Positions 7,237 to 10,571 of a DNA stretch of 10,571 bases are shown one piece after another. Position 1 is the stretch's first letter. Each line of letters begins with the position of its first letter. The stretch comes from Octadecabacter sp. (GTDB taxonomy: Bacteria; Pseudomonadota; Alphaproteobacteria; Rhodobacterales; Rhodobacteraceae): assembly GCA_018500065.2 (NCBI GenBank), contig JAHBAO020000165.1, forward strand, positions 1 to 10,571, given 5' to 3'. The notes below the pieces were generated by a model. It had not been told where the DNA came from. It searched no databases and worked only from the letters and a program-made list of their open reading frames with translations. A program made the position numbers and the translations under genes.

Positions 7237-7287
7237 GGGGCTCTGCCCCGTCCTGCGGACTCCCAGAGGTTTTAGGAACAAAAGAAG
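7237..7287 (+). repeat. Dispersed intergenic repeat, copy 2
   Basis: A GGGGC/GCCCC hairpin with the loop TCT (7237-7249) is followed by a short spacer, ACTCCCAGAGGTTTT and the tail AGGAACAAAAGAAG (7274-7287), identical in 14 bases to copy 1. The copy fills the gap between the M32 peptidase and the convergent crotonase gene, and the next three bases (TTA) are the crotonase stop codon on the minus strand. The hairpin is well placed to separate the convergent transcripts. Confidence 0.7.
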
Positions 7288-8070
7288 TTAGGACCAATCG
7301 GGATCGCGCTTTTCCAGAAAGGCGTTGATGCCCTCGTTGGTGTTCACGTCCAGCATGTTTTCGACCATACGGGCACCTGTGTAAGCGTAGGCGTCCGCCG
7401 TGTCCATTTGCGCTTGTTCATAGAAAGCTTGCTTGCCGGTTTTAACGGCGACGGGCAGTTTGTTGGCAATCGTTTCGGCCATCGCACGGGTTGCTTGGGG
7501 CAGTTCGTCAGCTGGGACGGATTTGTTAATCAGGCCAAGGTTTTGGGCCTCTGCCGCGTCAATAAATCGCCCCGTGGTGAGCATTTCAAATGCGCGTTTG
7601 CGTCCGATATTGCGGGTGAGCGCGACCATCGGAGTGGAGCAGAACAGCCCGATATTCACACCGTTGACGCCAAATTTACAGCTGTCTGCAGCGACGGCCA
7701 GATCACACGTCGCGACCAGCTGGCAGCCCGCAGCTGTGGCGATGCCGTGGACCTGCGCGATCACCGGTTGCGGCAAGCGCTGGATCGTTTGCATCATATG
7801 GGCACAGCGATCAAACAAGTCTTTTAACGCAGCCGCACCACCATCCGCATTTTGCCGCGCCGCCTGCATTTCGCGCAAGTCATGTCCCGCACAGAAGGCT
7901 TTTCCCGCACCAGACAGGATGACAACGCGGGTTTCTTTGTCTTCCATCAACCCATCAAACTCGGCTTGAAGCACGGCAAGCATCCCGTCGCTGAGGGCGT
8001 TCAAACGTTCAGGCGCACTCATTTCGATATGGGCCACGCCATTTTGATCGGATCTGATGAGATAGGGCAA
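7288..8070 (-). CDS. Enoyl-CoA hydratase/isomerase (crotonase) family protein, ECHDC3-like
   Basis: A 260-residue crotonase-fold protein. The acyl-CoA oxyanion-hole segments are seen at AFCAGHDL (58-65) and HGIATAAGC (108-116), followed by CDLAVA (122-127). The segment GVNIGLFCSTPMVAL (137-151) is characteristic of ECHDC3-like members. Against rat enoyl-CoA hydratase, the two catalytic glutamates are replaced: E144 by Q117 (AAGCQ for GGGCE) and E164 by G137 (VNG for QPE). Ordinary hydration is thus doubtful, and the physiological reaction is unknown. I chose the TTG start at 8070 because GGAGA lies 6 bases before it and conserved sequence begins there; an ATG at 8259 would add 63 residues overlapping the divergent thioesterase gene. 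The partner thioesterase suggests a role in acyl-CoA turnover. Confidence 0.88.
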   Translation of the reverse strand: MPYLIRSDQNGVAHIEMSAPERLNALSDGMLAVLQAEFDGLMEDKETRVVILSGAGKAFCAGHDLREMQAARQNADGGAAALKDLFDRCAHMMQTIQRLPQPVIAQVHGIATAAGCQLVATCDLAVAADSCKFGVNGVNIGLFCSTPMVALTRNIGRKRAFEMLTTGRFIDAAEAQNLGLINKSVPADELPQATRAMAETIANKLPVAVKTGKQAFYEQAQMDTADAYAYTGARMVENMLDVNTNEGINAFLEKRDPDWS

Positions 8071-8124
8071 CTTGTGTCTCCGGTAACTGTCAGGCAAGTC
8101 TATTGGGTGAGGGGGCGTTTGGCT

Positions 8125-8547
8125 ATGGAAATGAAGATGGACGCGGTGGCACTGCAGGCGTTTTTGGAGCGGGATTTCCCGCAGGTTTCGGGCGATTTCG
8201 AATTCGTGGATATCGCGCCACCCTTTGTGACGATGGCATTGTCCGCCTCTGACAAGCATTTACGCCCCGGTGGGACCGTGTCAGGGCCGAGCATGTTTGG
8301 CTTAGCTGATGTTTGCGCCTATTTTTGCATTCTAGCGGTTTTGGGGCCGGTCGGTTTGGCTGTAACGACCAATTGCTCCATTGATTTCATGCGCAAACCA
8401 CCCCCCGGGCGGCTGTTGTGCCGGATGGAACTGTTGAAACTGGGACGTGCGCTGGCGGTGTGTGAAGGGCGGATATTTAGCGAAGGTGCCGAGGCTAAGC
8501 CAGTCGCGCGGGCGTCGCTGACCTATTCCATTCCACCAACCCGCTAA
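8125..8547 (+). CDS. PaaI-type hotdog-fold acyl-CoA thioesterase
   Basis: A 140-residue protein with the hotdog thioesterase pattern: RPGGTVSGPSMFGLADVCAY (about 47-66), which holds the central helix and active-site aspartate region, then AVTTNCSIDFMRKPPPGRLL (about 78-97) and LGRALAVCEGRIFS (105-118). Such enzymes hydrolyse acyl- or aryl-CoA thioesters in the cytoplasm; the substrate cannot be told. Three in-frame ATGs (8125, 8131, 8137) compete. The first has a GAGG at 8109-8112, 12 bases away, which is long, so the second or third cannot be excluded. It is divergent from the crotonase-like gene with 54 bases between starts, so the two may share control. The stop is followed by a 166-base spacer before rplM. 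Confidence 0.88.
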   Translation: MEMKMDAVALQAFLERDFPQVSGDFEFVDIAPPFVTMALSASDKHLRPGGTVSGPSMFGLADVCAYFCILAVLGPVGLAVTTNCSIDFMRKPPPGRLLCRMELLKLGRALAVCEGRIFSEGAEAKPVARASLTYSIPPTR

Positions 8548-8570
8548 GAACGTCTTGGGTGTAGGGGTGG

Positions 8571-8584
8571 GGTATTATAATACC
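8571..8584. repeat. 14-bp perfect palindrome GGTATTATAATACC
   Basis: A perfect palindrome 23 bases after the thioesterase stop, preceded by a G-rich stretch and followed by AT-rich sequence. It contains TATAAT on both strands, so it could be a -10 box, an operator or a cruciform-prone site. No good -35 box lies at 16-18 bases on the plus strand. Confidence 0.4.
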
Positions 8585-8632
8585 TAATTTATAACCTGTT
8601 GGAAACAAACAAATTATTGCGCTTCGCGCCGC

Positions 8633-8660
8633 TTGACCGCATTTCCTAACCGCGTATAAC
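8633..8660 (+). promoter_or_regulatory. Promoter of the rplM-rpsI operon
   Basis: TTGACC (8633-8638, preceded by GC to give the alphaproteobacterial CTTGAC core) and TATAAC (8655-8660) are 16 bases apart. Each differs from the sigma-70 consensus by one base. Transcription would start near 8667, giving a leader of roughly 47 bases before rplM, as expected for a highly expressed ribosomal protein operon. Confidence 0.75.
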
Positions 8661-8676
8661 CGCCAAATCGAATGAC

Positions 8677-8694
8677 GGGCTGCATATGCAGTCC
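8677..8694 (+). promoter_or_regulatory. Possible leader hairpin upstream of rplM
   Basis: GGGCTGC and GCAGTCC pair as a 7-bp stem with one G-U pair around the loop ATAT, and the core CTGCATATGCAG is a perfect 12-base palindrome. It lies within the predicted transcript, 8 bases before the AGGA ribosome-binding site. It could be an autoregulatory site for L13; no T-run follows, so it is not a terminator. Function is inference. Confidence 0.4.
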
Positions 8695-8713
8695 AAACAC
8701 TTAGGAAATACCG

Positions 8714-9175
8714 ATGAAAACCTTTTCTGCTACTCCGGCGGACATCGACAAGAAATGGATCATTATCGACGCTGAAGGCGTTGTTTTGGGCCGTCTCGCG
8801 TCTGTCATCGCCATGCGGTTGCGCGGCAAGCACAAGCCGTCCTTCACGCCACACATGGACATGGGCGACAACGTTATTGTCATCAACGCTGAAAAAATCC
8901 AGCTGACTGGCAACAAGCGTGACAAGCCGAACTACTGGCACACTGGCACTGTTGGCGGCATCAAGTCCCGCACAACTGGCGAAATCCTTGAAGGCAAGCA
9001 CCCAGAGCGTGTTGTCATGCAAGCTGTTAAGCGCATGTTGCCCGGCAACCGTTTGTCGCGTGTTCAGATGACGCACCTGCGTGTATTCGCGGGCACAGAG
9101 CACGGCATGGAAGCCCAAAAGCCGGAAGTTCTGGATGTTGCATCCATGAACAAGAAAAACACGAGGACTTCATAA
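8714..9175 (+). CDS. rplM: 50S ribosomal protein L13
   Basis: A 153-residue large-subunit ribosomal protein that binds 23S rRNA early in assembly. Family signatures include WIIIDAEGVVLGRLAS (15-30), LRGKHKPSFTPHMDMGDNVI (36-55), KRMLPGNRL (106-114) and VFAGTEHGMEAQKPEVLDV (123-141). AGGA at 8703-8706 lies 7 bases before the ATG. It is full length. Its TAA stop shares its last A with the ATG of rpsI, so the two are translationally coupled, the usual rplM-rpsI arrangement. The promoter at 8633-8660 and the hairpin at 8677-8694 probably control both. Confidence 0.98.
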   Translation: MKTFSATPADIDKKWIIIDAEGVVLGRLASVIAMRLRGKHKPSFTPHMDMGDNVIVINAEKIQLTGNKRDKPNYWHTGTVGGIKSRTTGEILEGKHPERVVMQAVKRMLPGNRLSRVQMTHLRVFAGTEHGMEAQKPEVLDVASMNKKNTRTS

Positions 9176-9672
9176 TGGCCGATCAAGTAAACTCCCTCGA
9201 AGAGCTGGGCCAAGTTGCAGACAGCATCGAAACCGTAGACGCACCTGCGATCACAACGATCCAGCGCGAAGTTGTTAAAGACGCCCTCGGTCGTTCTTAT
9301 GCAACTGGTAAGCGTAAAGATGCGATTGCCCGCGTTTGGATCAAGCCAGGGTCTGGTAAAGTCATCGTCAACGGCCGTGAGCAGGAAACATATTTTGCGC
9401 GCCCCGTTCTGCGTATGATCTTGCTGCAGCCGTTCGAAGTAACGGCCACACTTGGCCAGTTCGACGTGATGGCAACAGTCAAAGGCGGCGGTCTGTCTGG
9501 TCAAGCTGGTGCGGTTAAGCACGGCATCTCCAAGGCGCTGCAATTGTTTGACCCAACACACCGCGCTGCGCTTAAGGCGGCTGGCTTCATCACACGCGAT
9601 AGCCGTGTTGTTGAACGTAAGAAGTACGGTAAAGCAAAAGCCCGTAAGAGCTTCCAGTTCTCTAAGCGCTAA
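9175..9672 (+). CDS. rpsI: 30S ribosomal protein S9
   Basis: A 165-residue small-subunit ribosomal protein. The core is intact: SYATGKRKDAIARVWIKPGS (42-61), VTATLGQFDVMATVKGGGLSG (88-108, approximately) and the C-terminal KYGKAKARKSFQFSKR, whose last residues reach the P-site tRNA in the ribosome. Compared with E. coli S9 (about 130 residues) there is an N-terminal extension of some 35 residues, MADQVNSLEELGQVADS and following, which I recognise as usual in Rhodobacterales. The start overlaps the rplM stop by one base, and the possible ribosome-binding site GAGGA lies in the end of rplM. An intrinsic terminator follows 30 bases after the stop. Confidence 0.98.
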   Translation: MADQVNSLEELGQVADSIETVDAPAITTIQREVVKDALGRSYATGKRKDAIARVWIKPGSGKVIVNGREQETYFARPVLRMILLQPFEVTATLGQFDVMATVKGGGLSGQAGAVKHGISKALQLFDPTHRAALKAAGFITRDSRVVERKKYGKAKARKSFQFSKR

Positions 9673-9702
9673 CAGCGAAAGACATAATTTGTCATATAAA
9701 AC

Positions 9703-9733
9703 AAAGGGTTGCATATTTTGCAGCCCTTTTTTT
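9703..9733 (+). terminator. Rho-independent terminator of rplM-rpsI
   Basis: AAAGGGTTGCA pairs with TGCAGCCCTTT as an 11-bp stem with one G-U pair around a 5-base loop, directly followed by a run of seven T (the first three within the stem). This is a textbook intrinsic terminator at the expected place behind rpsI. Confidence 0.9.
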
Positions 9734-9737
9734 GTGC

Positions 9738-9756
9738 GTAGCAGAATTGTAGCAGA
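9738..9756 (+). repeat. Tandem direct repeat GTAGCAGA x2
   Basis: GTAGCAGA occurs at 9738-9745 and again at 9749-9756, starts 11 bases apart, about one turn of the helix. It lies between the rpsI terminator and the integrase gene, so it could be an integrase-binding site or part of the attachment site. Confidence 0.4.
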
Positions 9757-9767
9757 GGCAGTATGTG

Positions 9768-9796
9768 TTGACGTTATGGTTTAGCGATTTTAGCAT
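9768..9796 (+). promoter_or_regulatory. Candidate promoter of the integrase gene
   Basis: TTGACG (9768-9773, one mismatch to consensus) and TAGCAT (9791-9796, two mismatches) are separated by 17 bases. CATAAT at 9794-9799 is a better -10 box but with 20-base spacing. The predicted start of transcription lies near 9803, about 30 bases before the proposed TTG start. Confidence 0.45.
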
Positions 9797-9812
9797 AATG
9801 ATAGCGTTTTAG
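9782..9812 (+). repeat. Direct repeat TAGCG(A)TTTTAG x2 over the integrase promoter
   Basis: The first copy at 9782-9793 and the second at 9802-9812 differ by one inserted A. Their starts are 20 bases apart, about two helical turns, and they flank and overlap the proposed -10 box. They could be operator sites for autoregulation or arm-type sites for the recombinase. Confidence 0.4.
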
Positions 9813-9832
9813 GTTGCTATTGGAGTGCGCTA

Positions 9833-10571
9833 TTGGCGTTTTATGAGGACAAAAGGGAGCACTATGGTGGTGCGCTTGTGCTGTTTAAGCGCAACCTTGC
9901 TGTTGCTGTGCCCAACGCTAAAGCACACAGACAAGCAAATTGGTATATGCGTTTGAAGATTGGTGGACGCAAAGGATATGTGACACGCAGCACTAAACTT
10001 ACAATTTATGAAGATGCTTACGAGTATGCGAAAAGTGAGTTGCTGCGCTTACAGCAAGCAGCGAAGTTGGGACATAGTTTAGACGAACACACGTTTGAGC
10101 AGCATTGGAACAATTGGTTTGAACGAAACGTAAAGAACGGTGCTTGGGCTGACAGTAGGCAGTATTGGCACGAGAAATACGCTGAACGTTATTTTAAGCA
10201 GTATTTTAAGAACAAAGACGGCACGAGTATGCTGCTGAATGACATTACGCCGAGTGTTGCGAGTGGATATTGGGATTGGCGTATTGGATTTTGGGACAGT
10301 GCAGAAGGCAAAGCACTGCAGAAATACAATGCAAAGCGACGAGGTGCTAAAACACGCAGCACTAACAATGCACGAAAAGCGCCAGCAACTAAAACGCTGC
10401 TGATGGAGCAAAGTGCATTAAATCAAATCTTTTTTGATGCTTTTGAACGTGGACGCTTGCAGCAAGTGTTTAAGATGCGTGCGCCAGCGAAAAACAGAAC
10501 GCCAACGCGACGTGCTGGGTTTGATGCTGAAGAATACACTACGCTTACACGTTATCTGCGCAGTTATAGGG
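9833..10571 (+). CDS. Tyrosine recombinase / phage-type integrase, N-terminal part (runs off window)
   Basis: The frame is open from 9794 to the end of the window. The best start is TTG at 9833, with GGAG at 9822-9825 and a 7-base spacer, giving 246 residues and an incomplete gene. An N-terminal strand region (NWYMRLKIGGRKGYVTRSTK, 36-55) is followed by a helical core-binding-like domain: AYEYAKSELLRLQ (62-74), FEQHWNNWFERNV (88-100), YAERYFKQYF (116-125), a basic stretch (163-182) and TLLMEQSALNQIFFDAFERG (188-207). I recognise this as the N-terminal half of integrases common in marine alphaproteobacteria. The R-H-R-Y catalytic domain lies beyond the window, so the call rests on the N-terminal half. 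GC is about 43-45% in two lines counted against about 60% in one line of the peptidase gene, pointing to transferred DNA. Confidence 0.8.
   Translation, partial: MAFYEDKREHYGGALVLFKRNLAVAVPNAKAHRQANWYMRLKIGGRKGYVTRSTKLTIYEDAYEYAKSELLRLQQAAKLGHSLDEHTFEQHWNNWFERNVKNGAWADSRQYWHEKYAERYFKQYFKNKDGTSMLLNDITPSVASGYWDWRIGFWDSAEGKALQKYNAKRRGAKTRSTNNARKAPATKTLLMEQSALNQIFFDAFERGRLQQVFKMRAPAKNRTPTRRAGFDAEEYTTLTRYLRSYR

Noticed and set aside
7852..8124. N-terminal extension of the thioesterase reading frame back to 7852
   Set aside because: It lies antisense inside the conserved part of the crotonase-like gene, and the hotdog homology starts only after the ATG cluster at 8125-8139.
8071..8259. 63-residue extension of the crotonase-like gene up to an ATG at 8259
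   Set aside because: It would overlap the thioesterase gene, shows no family similarity, and the TTG at 8070 has GGAGA at an ideal distance.
8495..9714. Minus-strand frames of 207 and 216 residues opposite rplM and rpsI
   Set aside because: They are antisense to highly conserved ribosomal protein genes and carry no recognisable domain.
9734..9832. tRNA gene or tRNA 3' end as integrase attachment site
   Set aside because: No cloverleaf or T-arm-like GTTC sequence with matching stems is visible between the rpsI terminator and the integrase start.
9843..9956. Short frame starting ATG at 9843 with a lipoprotein-like hydrophobic start
   Set aside because: It ends after fewer than 40 codons and overlaps the integrase frame, which stays open for more than 730 bases with coherent family-like sequence.
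10079..10411. Minus-strand 110-residue frame within the integrase gene
   Set aside because: It is a Phe/Ser/Val-rich translation with no motif, a shadow of the integrase frame.
1..10571. CRISPR array, toxin-antitoxin pair or defence genes
   Set aside because: No regularly spaced repeats and no such gene families were seen; anything of this kind could only lie beyond the right end.

Overview
The window looks like the chromosome of a marine alphaproteobacterium of the Rhodobacterales (Roseobacter group). The grounds are the gene order proA / chpT (convergent) / DUF3553 / olsB-olsA, a COX15-type heme A synthase, the style of the rplM-rpsI operon, and moderately high GC in the core genes. The genus cannot be fixed from the sequence alone.

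Layout. Positions 1-546 hold the 3' end of proA (proline synthesis), which meets chpT (minus strand) with overlapping stop codons. ChpT is the phosphotransferase of the CckA-ChpT-CtrA relay. It starts 14 bases from a divergent 59-residue DUF3553 gene that has a Tudor-like sequence. This gene leads olsB and olsA, which together make ornithine lipid. olsA overlaps, tail to tail, a divergent ThiE-like gene on the minus strand. Next come trmJ (tRNA 2'-O-methylation), ctaA (heme A for cytochrome oxidase) and an M32 metallocarboxypeptidase 3 bases after ctaA. After this pair lie a crotonase-fold gene (minus strand, TTG start, ECHDC3-like, without the two catalytic glutamates) and a divergent PaaI-type hotdog thioesterase. 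The thioesterase is followed by an AT-rich spacer with a clear promoter, then rplM-rpsI with a strong intrinsic terminator.

From about 9734 to the end the composition changes: GC drops to the mid-40s in the lines I counted. An open frame runs off the end of the window and reads as the N-terminal part of a tyrosine-recombinase (phage-type) integrase. This is most likely the first gene of an integrated element inserted just behind the rpsI terminator. Its catalytic domain and everything else it carries lie outside the window.

Most of the window is ordinary housekeeping sequence. The best items for a second look are the start of the mobile element with its repeats, two enzyme homologues that lack family catalytic or ligand residues (ThiE-like and ECHDC3-like), a two-copy intergenic hairpin-plus-tail repeat, the compact chpT/DUF3553 start region, and a possible leader hairpin before rplM. 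I did not find a clear previously undescribed defence or metabolic system. The only place where one could begin is the cargo beyond position 10571.
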